Notes: generated by a model from the letters alone, not told the origin. Shown: positions 44,830 to 57,560, numbered from the stretch's first letter. The stretch is DNA of 64,000 nt from Calycina herbarum (GCA_001414485.1 LLEY01000037.1:186001-250000); one strand, 5' to 3'. Translations and numbers: made by a program.

Positions 44830-45600
44830 TTAATATTAATAAGTACGAATTTAAAGTATAGTCTACAAAGTACCTTAGGTATATTATAGAAGTAGAGAAA
44901 GGTTTATAAATAGACCTAGCTAAAATATAGGCTATTATAGATTAGAAAGTACTAATAACAGTAAAAGGCGTTCTTAGCTTCCTAGGATTTGCGAATTTCT
45001 ATCAACGGTTTATTAAAGACTTTTTACAAATTATAGCTCCTCTTTATAGACTTATTAAAAAGGATATATCCTTCTAATAGACAGACGAAGCGAATAGAGC
45101 CTTTAAACAGTTAAAGTAGACCTTTATAGAAGCCCTAGTACTAGCTTAGTTTAACCTAGATTACGAGACAGTCTTAGAGATAGACTTCTCTAAATATTAC
45201 TTAGAAGGCGTACTCTCTTAAGTAAAGAATAGCGTCTTATAGCGTATAGCCTTCTTCTTAAAGAAATATATACCTACTGAATATAATTACTTAATATATA
45301 ATAAAGAGTTATTAGCTATTATTCGTTATCTTAAGAAATAAGAAGCAGAGTTAAAAAGTATTAGGTAGTTTATAGTACTTATAGATTATAAGAATTTTAA
45401 GTACTTTATAATAGTCTATAAACTGTCTAAAAGACAAATATAGTAGTAGTTAATACTTAGTAAGTTTAACCTAATAATCTAATACCGTCTAGATAAAGAG
45501 AGAGAACTACTAGATATATTAATAAGAAGGGACTAGGACCTCCTAGAGGAGAGAGATAAACGCCTTAATTATAGAATAGTATAATTAATTCTAAACGAAA
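44830..45600 (+). pseudogene. Reverse transcriptase end and RNase H remnant
   Basis: Read with stops, the plus strand gives the RT thumb/connection motif [18 protein letters not shown], then PLYRLIKKD, then RNase H: LEIDFSKYYLEGVLS, IAFFLKKY and YNKELLAIIRYLKK (the DSS..G.L and Y..KEL blocks of gypsy elements). Stops sit where TGG or CAG is expected, e.g. before TDEANRAFKQLK. No functional product is possible. Confidence 0.88.
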
Positions 45601-45699
45601 TAATTCAAGAAAATACTATATAGCTAGCACTAGTATCAACAAACGGGAGGAATTAAGTAAGCGACGTAGTAACGTAATAAGCGTTTATAGACTAACTAC

Positions 45700-47170
45700 G
45701 GAACCTCTAAGAAGAGGGAAAGGTATAGAACAAGGACTTTAGACATCTTATAAATACTATCTACTAAGAAGATAGAGTGTTTCTAGTAGACCTCGCTTCT
45801 CTAGTTAAAGTCTCTATCTCTAACTACTTAGTTAATAAGAACAGTGATTTACAGTTTAGAGATAGACTATAGGTCCCCGACTATAAGCTACTATAGACTA
45901 TAATTATATAGGAACTCTATAATTCTACACTTATAGACTATCCTAGTAAGAATAGAACCATTATAATAGTCTTAAGAGAGTTCTTCTAGCTAAACCTATA
46001 GACTATAGTTAAGTAGTTTATCTATAACTATAGAGTTTATAGACGTACTAAGGTCTAGAGAGATTGTAAATAAGGCCTACTTTATCTCTTACTAATTCCT
46101 AAGCAGTAATAGCAGAAGATCTCTATCGACTTTATTAGACTACTACTTATAAGTAAAGGCTCTAATATAATAGTAGTATTTATAAACTATTTAGGTAAAG
46201 AGGTGCTTCTTATAGCCTATAACTCGACTATATTATCAGAGGAATTTACTCGCTTATTTATTACTATATACTATAGCTTACATAGACTACTAAGAGTAAT
46301 AGTGTCTAATAGGGGCCTATAATTCATTAGATAAGTATAGAAGACGCTTTATAACTTCTTATAGATTAAATAATAGATCTCTACAGCCTTCTATCTATAA
46401 ACTAATAGGTTAATAGAACAGGCAAATACTAAAGTCGAGACGCTACTACAGTAGTGGATTAATATAGCTTAGGACGACTAGGCTAACTAGCTGCTAGTAG
46501 TATAGCTAGCTTTTAATAGACGGGATTTAATATTAATAGATATAAGCCTCTTCTAACTTAGCTACGGCTATGTATTATAGACTATCGACCTCTTAACAGA
46601 CGTCGTAGCATCTATAAATACAAAAACACTAATTTAAAAGAGCGAAGCAATAGTAGTAAAGATTAAGGCTATTATAGAATAGACACAATTATTAATAGCA
46701 AGGGTATAATAAGACTAGGAGACTTAAGCAAATCGTTTATAAAATACCGCTCCTACGTATAAGGTTAGAGACAAGATTTACTTAAGCTTATAGAATATAT
46801 AGATAGATAGGGCTAGTAAGAAACTAGACACTCGATCCGCTAAGTTTATAGTTATCGAGGTTATTAGCCCGTCTATATATAGGCTAGACACTCTGCCTAG
46901 TATCTATAATATCTTTAATATAGACTTATTAAGGCTAGTAGCTATAGACCCGCTGCCTAGTTAAATTATAGACGATGATTAACTACTTATAATATTAGTA
47001 GACGATACTATAGAATAGTAAGTTAAAAGAATACTAGGTTAATAATAAAAGAAGCTCTTAAAGAAAGGCTCTCGTACTCGACTTAAGTATAAGATTAAAT
47101 AGACAGGATATACAAACCTAATATAAGAACCTGCTACTAAGTTAGAGAATATAGTAGCCCTAGACACCTA
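45700..47170 (+). pseudogene. Integrase and chromodomain remnant
   Basis: Integrase core: IDFIRLLL-like region near 46,130, SNRGLQFI (about 46,310), INRLIEQANTKVETLLQ and LAFNRRDLI. C-terminal GPF-like part: PSIYRLDTLPSIYNIFNIDLL, then a chromodomain, EVKRIL..RLKYKIK*TGY..EPATKLENIVALDTYF, where the stop stands for Trp. This assigns the element to the chromoviruses. Confidence 0.85.
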
Positions 47171-47195
47171 CTTTTAAGAGTAGGAAGAGAGGTAA

Positions 47196-47437
47196 TATTA
47201 AGAGTTACACTCGTAGAATAAGTCTCGGAGTACTCTAGCGACGTATTTATATAACCTCACTTAGTAACGTATAGACGTAATAGAACCTTCGAGAGTACTC
47301 TTAGTAGAACCCTCTAGAAAGAGCTAACTAAGTATATAAGTTAGTAAGAACTCTAGCTTAGAAAGAACAATCGAATCTTCTTATATATAGACAGCCTCTA
47401 TAGTTCAATTCATTAGCACTTGCTATAAGCCTTAATA
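47196..47437 (+). repeat. Right LTR of the deleted chromovirus
   Basis: 242 bp, preceded by a purine tract and followed by GTATC. More heavily T/A-shifted than the left LTR in the cgtatttatataacctcact segment. Confidence 0.92.
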
Positions 47438-47738
47438 GTATCGGTAGTAGAAGAATTATTATATATATCGTTTAGAATACAGTTTATTAAGTAAGGTGTT
47501 TAGCGAAAGATAGAATACGAGTTATAGCCGGTCTTATTCGTAGATATTACCTATATTAGATGTTTTCTACTAAAGTAAAGTATTTACTAAAAGAGTATAT
47601 AGTCTAATCCCTCGATTATTCTATATATTAGAGAGAATTCAAACAGAAGTTAAAGGCGGAAAAGTCGGAAGTCGAGATAATAGAAGACAGTAATAACTTA
47701 GCTAAGAGGTTACTTATTCTTATCTTTCGTTCTAATAG

Positions 47739-48200
47739 TATAACGAAACCAGTATCTAACTTATAAAGGTATCGAGTTTAATAATTAATATATAGATAAA
47801 GAAGACAACTATTATATAGTGTTTACTTAGAGATAAACTCGTTACTTATATTAAAGATATTAAAGCAAAGTAATAAGATTAATAACTAAAGTTAAGTACG
47901 AAGCTCTTATTTAATAGTAGACGTACTAGTCTTATATAGAACCTTCGTTCTTAAGTATATTACTTATATCGCTTATATCGCTTATATTACTTACGATTAA
48001 GACGATATAGACGATATAGACGATCACGTTATATAACTGTATATAACTTCTAATAGTCTTATAATAATAAGATCTTAAAACCTTTAAATATCTTCTATAT
48101 TACTAATTCTCTCTTATATTACCTTCTATTTCTTAGATATTATACCTTATCTTATTAGAGCACTGTCTAGACTACTTACTATATTCTATAATTTATAATA
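47739..48200 (-). repeat. LTR of chromovirus family 2, copy A
   Basis: 462 bp from tataacgaaac to atttataata, matching the 463-bp LTR at 55,392-55,854 at both ends and in the block ttatattaaagatattaaa..gttaagtacgaagctc. The following ctattcccttcttag is the complement of a polypurine tract, placing the coding strand on minus. Confidence 0.82.
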
Positions 48201-49582
48201 CTATTCCCTTCTTAGACTAGCGTATCTCTATACTTAAGTATAACCTAAGAAATGTTATTAAGAGGTAGATAGCTTTCTCTTTCTTCTATTATATTATTAA
48301 TACTTATTTATAAAGATAGACTTAAATAATATAGAATTTTAAACACTCTTTAAATTAAACGATTAAGATATAAAATAATTTCTTATACTCGATATACTTA
48401 AGTAAAGACTAGCTGTTACTATGTTAGTATTACTAGTAGTTCTAAGTACTTTAAATATACTAGAAAGAGTAAGCTTTATAATATTAAAGAATAAAACTAA
48501 ATACTCTTAACTTTTAAGTAGAAATCTCTTAATACTTAGAAGCGGCGATTATAATAAGAGAAGGAGACTACTTATAAGGTTTAAGAAGAAGCTATATAGA
48601 AGATTCTCTAATTATAGAAATAATAATACTTTCTTACTAAGTAGAAGTAGAAGATACTACGTTATAGTCTCTTAAACCTATAAGAGCTTAATAAGGTAGA
48701 AGAGAGAGAGAAAGAAAAGAAAGAAGAAGAAGAGAGAGAGTAGAGAGAGATAGAAGTCCTCTATCTAGTAGCTTATCTACTTCTATTAATCCTGTTGCTA
48801 AGCTAAGCCTTAACCTAGCTTTCTTAGAGGCCTTCTCTTCTAACTACGAGATATAGATAAACCTAGGTTTTACTAGTAGAATTCCTAAAGTTCTACTAGG
48901 TACTAGTTAAGATTACTTTTTAGCTCTTAGATGTTTTCTAAGTATAAGTAATCTATTTATTTTATTAAGTACTTAATCTTACCTCTAATAATATAATAGT
49001 CTAAAATCTTTTTAACTTTATATTTAGTATTTAAGTTAAGTAGTTAGATTTCTATAAGTAGAGCTAGTAGTGCTTCTAGTAGTACTAGTTTAAGTAGAGA
49101 TATATAGAATACTAAGTATATATTTATAGTTTATAATAGTACTAATTTATAATTTAAAGGTCTTCTAACTTACTTAATTCTAAATAGTCCTAGTTTCTTA
49201 TAGTCTAGTTTATTACTTAGTCTCTTAGTATTAATATTTTTCTATACTAAATAAACTTTATCTCTCTCTTTTAACGTTAGCTCTTAACTATGTCGTTTAT
49301 TATAGTAGTATATATTTTATTCTACTATAAACTATAAATCTTCTACTAGTTTCTTATATAGCCTTTTAATTTTTAAGACCTGAATTTAAGTAAGTTAGTT
49401 ATTTATTATTAAAGTTAATAGTTCTTAATATACTATTAATTTATATCTAAAGTTAATATAAAATAGTATAACTAGTATTATTTCTATTATTAAACTATTA
49501 TAAGTGAATTATATTAGTAGTAGTAATTCTACTTAGTTGTCTTACTAGTAGTTTATATAATAATAAAGATATATTTTAACTA
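48201..49582 (-). pseudogene. 3' pol remnant of chromovirus family 2, copy A
   Basis: Minus-strand chromodomain and integrase C-terminus, parallel to 55,855-57,075 (same words: gaatttctataagtagagctagtag, tagtttattacttagtctctt). Read in reverse it encodes the KIK..LVLP..FHISLL-type integrase end and a chromodomain. It ends where a Fot1/pogo element is inserted at TA (49,581-49,582). A purine-rich insert (48,690-48,770, gaaagaaaagaaagaagaag) is not in the other copy. Decayed throughout. Confidence 0.8.
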
Positions 49583-51165
49583 ACGTAGTTTATTAGTATA
49601 CCGCGTATATTAGTATACCGCGTACTTTTCTACTTCTCTACTACTTCAAAGTATAATTAGTTAACTATACTATATAAATTTAATTAAAACTACTTTTAAT
49701 CTAATAAACTAGACATATCTACATCTACTTAACAAGTTCACGTATTATAACTAGCTTTTCTATAAGTACTATAGCGTCTACTAGTTAATTTCCCCTTCTT
49801 CTAACTACTACTCTTAACACGTATATCGTATCGAACCTGCTTATCTACATCCTTCTATACTAAAATATCCGATATATCCTCTATAGTAAGTGTACTACCT
49901 TGATAAATACGAGTCTTCCTAGCTCTACGACGCTTACTAAGAGCTTTATTTACTACTCGAAGTATACGTACCTCAGCGGTTAAAAGGGTTACTTTATAAG
50001 CTAATTACTCTATACCTTTTGCTAACGTAATAACTGTCTAAAAAATAGGTGTTAGCGAGCTTCCTTAGTAACTAGTAATCTAGTCCTTAATAAGAGTTGT
50101 TTATAAAAGAGCTTCGGCAGGGTTATAAGAAGTCTAAGAGACCTAAGAGTTAGCGTCGGTAGAGGAGAGCCTAGTAGAGGCCGGTGTTTATAACTTTATA
50201 TTAAGCTTTAAAATTATAGTCTATAGATTAAAAGGTACTACGCCAGCTCTATAGAATCTAGCTTAAGCGTTTTAGGCTATTATTGATTTTATATACGCTG
50301 CTTTAAAAGCGAGAAAGAACTCGACCTTTATAATATAGTTAATATAAGCTTTAATAAAAGTCTTAATTTATCGACTATATACCTGTTTTAAGACACTAAA
50401 ACACCTAATATCGAGTGGCTAGGTTAAATAAGAAGAGTAAGGAGATAGTCTAAGAGTAATAATATTATATATCTTATAGTACTCTTAGAATTCAGCTGAT
50501 TTATAACTCTTATATCTATTAAGAATAAGTATTCGATATAGACTCTTTACTTAAGTAGAAGTATACTTATTAAAGTACTTAAGCTATTCTAGACCTGTCT
50601 TATTATTTGTCTAGTTATTACTTATTAGTTTAATAACCTAGTTATATAGAAAGCCGCTCTTAGTATACTAATTTATAAGATAATTCTTCTCTTAAACTAC
50701 TAAAAATAGAGAAATACTTCTACCTTCGCTATTAATATAAGTAATTATAGTAGTCTATTCTCGATTACCTAGCTAAACTACCTTACCTCTACTACGTCGA
50801 TCTACGCGTATAACAACTATAGAAGGAGTAATTATATCTATTATAAAGCCAGTCTCGTTGAAATTCTAAAAATCGTAGTCTAGAATACTATATTTTACTC
50901 TTATATTCTCTACTAGTCGAAACTATATACTAATAAGCTTAGAATCTTTATATAAGGCTCTTTAAAAGTTATAAACGCGATTAAAACACGTCTTTAAAGC
51001 TAGTTATTATTATACGAATTAATACGTCTAGAGCTTTCTAACGTGTCTCTTTCTCCGCGATTTAAGAATATAATTCGCTATATCTTCTATACTAGTAAGC
51101 TAGGGCGTAAACCCTCTAGTATCTAAATTAAGTATATATCGAATAATAACATCCTCTTCTAACTT
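49583..51165 (-). mobile_element. Fot1/pogo DNA transposon, copy 1, truncated
   Basis: Starts after a TA with ACGTAG and the internally doubled motif tagtataccgcgtatat / tagtataccgcgtactt. The minus strand parallels copy 2 at 58,755 for about 1.58 kb, covering most of the transposase. The first catalytic Asp of the DDE triad (family motif FDETGF) reads NFNETGF here (50,850-50,865; GAC to AAC). It stops at about 51,165, before the other terminal repeat, where LINE-related sequence begins. Confidence 0.82.
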
Positions 51166-51249
51166 AGTTAATTTAAGTAAAAAGGAGAATTATATAAAGT
51201 AACTCTAAAAGCCTTGAAATATATTTAGACGACTATTAGACGGTCTAGA

Positions 51250-54200
51250 AAGAGAATAAAGTACTCTACGATTATATCAAGTAATCGTAGTAGTAGTAGT
51301 AGTAGAATAGAGAGCTTATAGAGAGCTCTTACTCCTCTCTCTAATAAGCTAATAACTAACAACGAAGGCGGAATAATAAACGAAGAAGAGCAGAGTAAGA
51401 GAGGATAGAGAGGAATATCGGAATACGTAGACGTAATAGAGAAGAGCCTAATCTAAGTAATACTCGACTTAGTAACAGAGGAAAGAGGTATTAAGGTAAT
51501 TATCAAGGTAGTAGGAAAGGTACTCGAGTATAGAAGAGCTAGGAAAGGAGGAGACGAAATAATAATAAGAGGTATTCTATAAGAGGAGCTCGTGATTATA
51601 GTAAAGAAGATAGAAGATATAAAGGAACGAACTCTAACGTAGATAGAGAGGGTTAGAGCTAGAGGGCTATAGAGAGAGGTAGGAACTACGCTATAAAAGG
51701 AATACGTTATACTAGTTAAATATATAAAGGAGATTACAATCTAGGCTATAAGAATAGATAAAGAGAAGGATAAGCTATTACTAAAGAAGGTAATAGAGGC
51801 TATAAATATAGGAGAATATAGAGTAGAAGTAATTATAGTAAGGAAGCTTTAAAGTAAGGATATTATTATATAGTTTAAAGAGAAGAAATAGGTAGTATAT
51901 ATATAGAATAATAGCTAGACAAAGAAGGTATTTAAACAAGAGGTAGTAGTAGTAGTAAGAACGCTCGTAGTATTAGTAAAGAGAGTCTTAGTAGATATAC
52001 TCGAGAGAGGAATAGCGGGTATACTATAGAGTATCTTATAAGCCTTTAGTATAAGAGTACTAAAGATTATATAACAAGGGAGTAAGTATAGAGAATGCTA
52101 GGGCTAGGAGGGGCTAGCTCTTTAGAACTATATTCTAGAGGTAGTAATAATAGAAGAAGTAAGAAAGCTATACTTAAGAGAGATATTATAGAAGGTATAA
52201 CACTTTACGTATAAGAGATATATAGTAGAAGCAGTAGCTTAAAGATGCTTTAAGTACTAGAAGTAGAGGTATATAGTACGCTTCTATAAATAAGAGAAGA
52301 TTTGTACCTAGTATACGTATAAGTATAAAGAGAGTAAAGAGGAGTGCTCTAGTAAAAAGGATCTAAAGAAGTACTTAGCGAAATATAGGAATTATAGAGG
52401 AGAATACCTAGTATTTATAAAGGAGTGTTAAATAGGAGAATAACACTATAGGTAAGTAAGAGAATAATACCTAGATAGGCTAATCTTATTTATAAATCTA
52501 TAAAGAGCTTTAAAAGAAGAAGAGGTAGAGACGCTCTACTCGTTTACGTTTAGCTATAAAGAGGGCTTATAGGCTATAAGGAAGAGACTAAGGCAAGGAT
52601 CTATACTAGAGAGGCCGACGGATATAATTAAGACAGGACTTATAAACGAGAGTAACCTTACTTAGTTTCTCGAAAGACTAGGAAGCTCTCTTAGTATAAC
52701 AGGGAACTAAGTAGAAGACGAAGTAGAAGTAGGCTAAATACTACCTATAGAACTACTATAAGTATAATAGTACTATACTAGAATACGAGGAAGACACTAG
52801 AGACACTTAACGTAGCTCTAAATTATAAGAAGGAATACGATATCCTAGTAATTTAAGAGCTAGCGTAGAATAGCGTAAGAGACTCTCCGAGCTACTTTTT
52901 AGGCTTAAGATATAATATGATTTAGTTAGATAGAGTAGTAGTACTCTTTATATATAAAAGGTATTTAAAAGAAAGCTAGATATACGCTACTAGTAAGAAC
53001 TAGGCGAGTATAATAATAGGTAAGAGAGCGAACGAAATAATAGTCTACTTAGTATATAACCTATAAGCTAGGCGAATACTAATTAAGAACATACTTTAAT
53101 AAGCGAGACTAAGGAGAGCGCTTATAGTAGAAGACTTAAACGCTTACGACTCTCTCTAAGATATCTATAGAAGATATAACTAGAACGTAGACCTTACTCT
53201 TAAGCTTACTACATAGTAGGTGCTTAAGAGGAATACACTATATAGCGAGGTTATCTAGAGAAGAGAAGGCTCTTATAACTTAATAATTAACTTAGCCTTC
53301 TCTACTAGAAACGTAGCTACTTAGTAGAGAACGCTAGACCTGCTAAGGTCTAACTATATAGCTTAACTTCTTACGATAGCGGCTAGAGAAGAAAGAGAAA
53401 CACTATAGATACTCGGCTATAGCTAGAGGCTAATAGACGAAGTATTAGTAAAGGTAGAGGCTAATTACCTTACGATACTAGTAATTCGGAATATATAGAA
53501 GCTTGAGAGAGCTATTAAGAAGCTCGTAGAAGAGCTTTAATAAATAGCTCGAGCCTCGACGCTACTTTAAAAGCCAGATAGAGGGAGAGCGTAACCCTGG
53601 TAGAATATAGAGGTTAAAGAGACGTTAAACGAAGTAAGAAAGTGTAAAAGAACCTAGAAGGAGCTACGTATAAGAAGCTTAAGGAAACAGCTTAACGACG
53701 CTCTTTAAGAGCTCTAAATAATAAGTAGAAAAGCAAAGACGAAGAGCTAGAGAGAGGCACTTGTAGAGGCAGTAAAAGACGATAGAAAACTATAGATACT
53801 TAAAAAGTAGGCACGTCTTAAAGAACACGTAAAACCTGAAGTACTAGTACTACTAATACTTACCTTACTTAGTAGAGTAAAAGGCGAGAACTACGAGGAT
53901 AAGACTTATATTCTTATAGAGAAGTTCTTCCTAGAATTAATAGCTGACTACTCTAGTATCTTAAATAGGGAATAGAGCCCTAAGAGCTTCTTTTAGAAGT
54001 ACGAAGTAAGCTAGTAGGTAACTAAGAAATATATTAAGACAGCTATAAGATTAGTACTATAGAAAGTACTAGAGTTCGATATACTTACGAACGGCTTTCT
54101 AAAAGTGTATAATAAGCTACTTTGAGAGGTACTCGTAGTAATAGCAGAAGCGAGCTTCTACTTATAATACTTCCTATTCTAATTCTATTACGTGAAAGTA

Positions 54201-55391
54201 GTAGTACTTAGAAAACTAGATAAAACAATAGAGGAATAAGGTAAAGTAGAGGCCTACTAGCTAATAGCGCTACTCTTAACTATAGATAAGATTCTTAAGA
54301 AGGTAATAGTATAGAGGCTTACAAAGCATATAAAAGACGCTATAATACTTCTAGAGATATAAATAGGTAATTAGAAGTACTAGAATATAGAACTAGCGAT
54401 TAGAATAGTAATAGAGAGAGTATATATAGTATAGGAAAACAAGAGCTATATATTCTTAGCTTAGTTAGATATAGTAGAGGTATTTAATAGAGTAGATTAT
54501 ACGTAGCTACTCTATACTCTAAGAGAGAAGAAAGTGCTATAGTAGGTAGTAATATAGATAGAAAGCTTTCTCTTAAGACGTAGAGCTATACTATTCTTTA
54601 ATAGAAGGTTTATAGATAAAAGAAGCCTAGGATAAGAAGTACTATAAGAATTAGTACTATCTCTAATACTATTTATCCTTTTTACCTTAATACTATATAA
54701 TAATCTAGCGAGGATTGATAAGCTAATTATAGTAGGCTTCGTAGACGATATAAACCTACTTATAATATTAAAGAGTATAGTAGTAAACTATAGAATACTC
54801 GAGTTAGCTTAGGAAGTATATAATAAGTAGGTAAATAAGTAAGAGATAGCTTTTAGCTTAGAAAAGATAGTACTTATATACTTTATAAGAACAAGAGCTC
54901 TATAGAAAGAAACAGTATAGTTTAGAGAGATAAGGCTTATACTAGTCGAGTATATAAGATTTCTTAGAGTTAAGCTCGATAAGAAACTAAACTAGAAAGC
55001 GTATAAGAAGAGAGTATAGAAGAAGCTTATAACGTAGACCTTTACGCTTATAAGACTCGCTAGTAAGATATAGAGCGTTGATTACTACTATATAAGGTAA
55101 ATATATATAGTAGTAATAAGAAGTATAATTATATACAGAGCGTTAGCTTAGTACTATATAATACTAAAGGAGAGAGTGTAAAGGGGATAGTAAGAAGCTT
55201 CTCTATATAATAATCGAAGTATTTATAAGTAGTAATAGAAGTATATAAAGCTACCCTGATCTAGAGCCTAGAGGTAGAGGCAGACTACGCTCTAGTAGAC
55301 TTCTATCTTAATCTTTAAGTAGCTGCTTTTAAAAAGAAATTCTAAACGTCTTAACTAGGAAAGCTAATCTAAGGTGCTTATAAGAATATAG
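51250..55391 (+). mobile_element. Tad1-like LINE retrotransposon, decayed
   Basis: Plus-strand order is that of a two-ORF LINE: a gag-like ORF1 with zinc-knuckle remnants (CFKYQK..RYIVRF.K, KESKEECS.., FIKEC at about 52,250-52,440), an AP-endonuclease region (DILVI near 52,840 and IVEDLNAYDSL near 53,135), and reverse transcriptase (LDIVEVFNRVDYT, LSLILFILFTLILYN, FVDDINLL at about 54,735). Every block has stops at expected Trp/Gln codons. The exact ends are unclear; the left end abuts the truncated Fot1 copy and the right end abuts an LTR. Confidence 0.85.
54430..55150 (+). pseudogene. LINE reverse transcriptase remnant
   Basis: RT motifs in order: SYIFLA.LDIVEVFNRVDYT (motif A), EVL.ELVLSLILFILFTLIL (motif B, expected GVPQGSPLSPILF), GFVDDINLLI (motif C, F-V-D-D), KIVLIYF (motif D) and EYIRFLRVKLDKKLN (motif E). 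Frame interrupted by several TAG/TAA. Confidence 0.85.
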
Positions 55392-55854
55392 TATAACGAA
55401 ACTTAAACTAACTAAACAAAGATGACTAAGTCTCGAAGGTTAGTATATAGTAAGAAGTATAGATACGCTAGGTTGTTTACTTAGAAGTGAACTCGTTACT
55501 TATATTAAAGATATTAAATAAGATAATAAGATTGATAACTAAAGTTAAGTACGAAGCTCCTATCTAATAGTAGACGTGCTAGTCTTATATAGAACCTTCG
55601 TTTATATTTAGAGTCCTACTTAGTAGGAGTCTCGAAGATAGAGTCTAACTCTATTTCTAGGGCTTTTTAAAACTAGACTCTATTACCTAACTGTTCTTAA
55701 CCGAGTTACGTAATATAACTTATAATAAGATTCTTAGGATTATATATTCTATTATACTTAATTCTTTCCTTCTTTTAGGGTTATAATAGTACTCGTTTTA
55801 TTAGAGCGTTGCCTAGACTTTACTTTGTTACGTGCTAGTATATAATTTGTAACA
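55392..55854 (-). repeat. LTR of chromovirus copy B (3' LTR in coding sense)
   Basis: 463 bp from tataacgaaactta to tttgtaaca; in coding orientation TGTTAC..GTTATA (original GTTACA). Directly next to the polypurine tract complement ctatccccttctt. Confidence 0.88.
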
Positions 55855-56329
55855 CTATCCCCTTCTTAGCCTAGCGTGTCCCTACGCTAGAATTCAAACC
55901 TAAAATATGTCTGTTAGTAAGATATTAACCTTCCTTTATATATAAACATGTCCTCTTTATATATTAAACGAAAAGAGCGTTTAGTTCTTATTATATAGAT
56001 CGAATCTATATAACGTCTAGCTAAGACTTATTCTTTTTATTATAAATAGTCTCGTCGATACTTCCTAGAGCTCTTTAAATCCTCTCGCTGTTTTAAGTAT
56101 ATTCGGTTGAAAAGGTCCTACGATAGCCCTAGCTATCTTATTATTCCTGTCCCTAGGCCTTAAAAACCTATATGTCGGTTTTTCTTTAGCCCTATATATA
56201 AACAATTCTCTATTACTTCTCTAAGTCTTCCTTCTTCAAGTCCTCCTCCCGAGTCCTCTTCTACTTGGTTTCCTGCCTTCGAGATAGCTTCTTTTGTTAA
56301 ACAGGTACTTTCTAATAATATATCTCTGT

Positions 56330-57560
56330 CTAACTCTAGTCCTAAGTTCTAGGCAGCCTTAGGTTTTATTAGTAGAACTTTTAAAGTTCCTATAAGTAAT
56401 AATTAAGGTTACTTTTTAGTTCTTATATATTCTCTAAATATAAGTAGTTTAACTATTTAATTAAATACTTAATCTTACCTCTAATGATTTTATAGTTAAG
56501 AATCTATTCGACTTCGTACTCGGTATTTAGATTAACTAGTTGAATTTCTATAAATAGGGCTAGTAGTGCTCCTAGTAGTGCTGGTTTAAGTAAGGATATA
56601 TAGAATACTAGGTAGATGTTTATTATCTTTAATAGTACTAATTTATATTTTAAAGGTCTCTTAACTTATTTAATTTTAAATAGTCTAAGTTTTTTATAAT
56701 CTAGTTTATTACTTAGTCTTTTCGTATTAATGTTTTTCTATACTAAGTAGACCTTATCCTCCTCTTTTAGCGTTAGCTCTTAACTACGTCGTTTGTTATA
56801 GTAGTACGCGTTTCTTTCGGCTACGAACTATAAATCCTCTATAAGTTCCTTATATAGACTTTTAATTTTTAAGACTTAAATATAAGTAAGTTAGTTATCG
56901 ATAGTTATAGATAGTAGTTCTCGATATACTAATAGTTTATATCTAAAGTTAATATAGAATAGTATAATAAGTATTATTTCTATTATTAAACTATTATAGA
57001 TAAACTATACTAAGAGTAGTAGTTCTACCTAGTTGTCTTACTAGTAGTTTATATAATAATAAAGGTATATTTTAACTACTTTATTTATCTGTTTATTTCT
57101 TCTATTTATTTAAGAGTAAAAAGCTATAGAGAGCTTTCTTTTCGTACCTAATCGTTCTATAAGAGCGATCTAAAATTTCAAAGTAAAGAGCTTATCTCTA
57201 TTTAAGAGTATTTCTTTAAGTAGTCTATATCTTAAGACTACTTCTCTAAGGAATATAAATACTAATTCCTTAGCTATACTTAACTCTATATATACTATTA
57301 GAATTATATACTTTATAAGTCGTTCTATAATAACTAGGATCGAGTTATACTTAACTCCTATTATCAAGTCTTTAGATTTTAGTAATTTAATAATAAAATC
57401 TATAGATATTAATTTCTAAGGTATCTATAGTATTAGAGTAGTATTTATCTGTCTATAAGGAGTATAGTAGGAAGCCTTATTCCTAGTATAGGTATTATAT
57501 TCTACTATTACTTCCTTAACTATTATAGATAATCGATTAATATAGTAGTATTATTTTATC
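56330..57560 (-). pseudogene. Integrase and chromodomain remnant of copy B
   Basis: Minus strand: YNSILVIIERLIKYIILIVYIELSIAKEL.. and LLKEILLNRDKLF (57,367-57,170), the integrase core DxLTKY..DRDxxFTS pattern, the longest open frame in the AT-rich block. Then KIKQVKRPLKYKLVLP, VFYISLLKPALLGAL and chromodomain EYEVE*ILNYKIIRGKIKYLIK, with stops for Trp/Gln. Confidence 0.87.

Larger units (their letters stand above)
44108..47437 (+). mobile_element. Internally deleted Ty3/gypsy chromovirus, complete with LTRs and GTATC target duplication
   Basis: Two 242-bp LTRs (44,108-44,349 and 47,196-47,437) are flanked by the 5-bp duplication GTATC (44,103-44,107 and 47,438-47,442). LTR ends read TATTAA..TTAATA, i.e. 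decayed TGTTAA..TTAACA. A purine tract (aagagtaggaagagagg) precedes the right LTR. The 2.8-kb interior encodes, on the plus strand, the end of reverse transcriptase, RNase H, integrase and a chromodomain, all full of stops. Gag, protease and the front of RT with its YxDD box are missing, so this copy moved, or was deleted, as a short derivative. LTR copies differ only by transitions. Confidence 0.93.
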
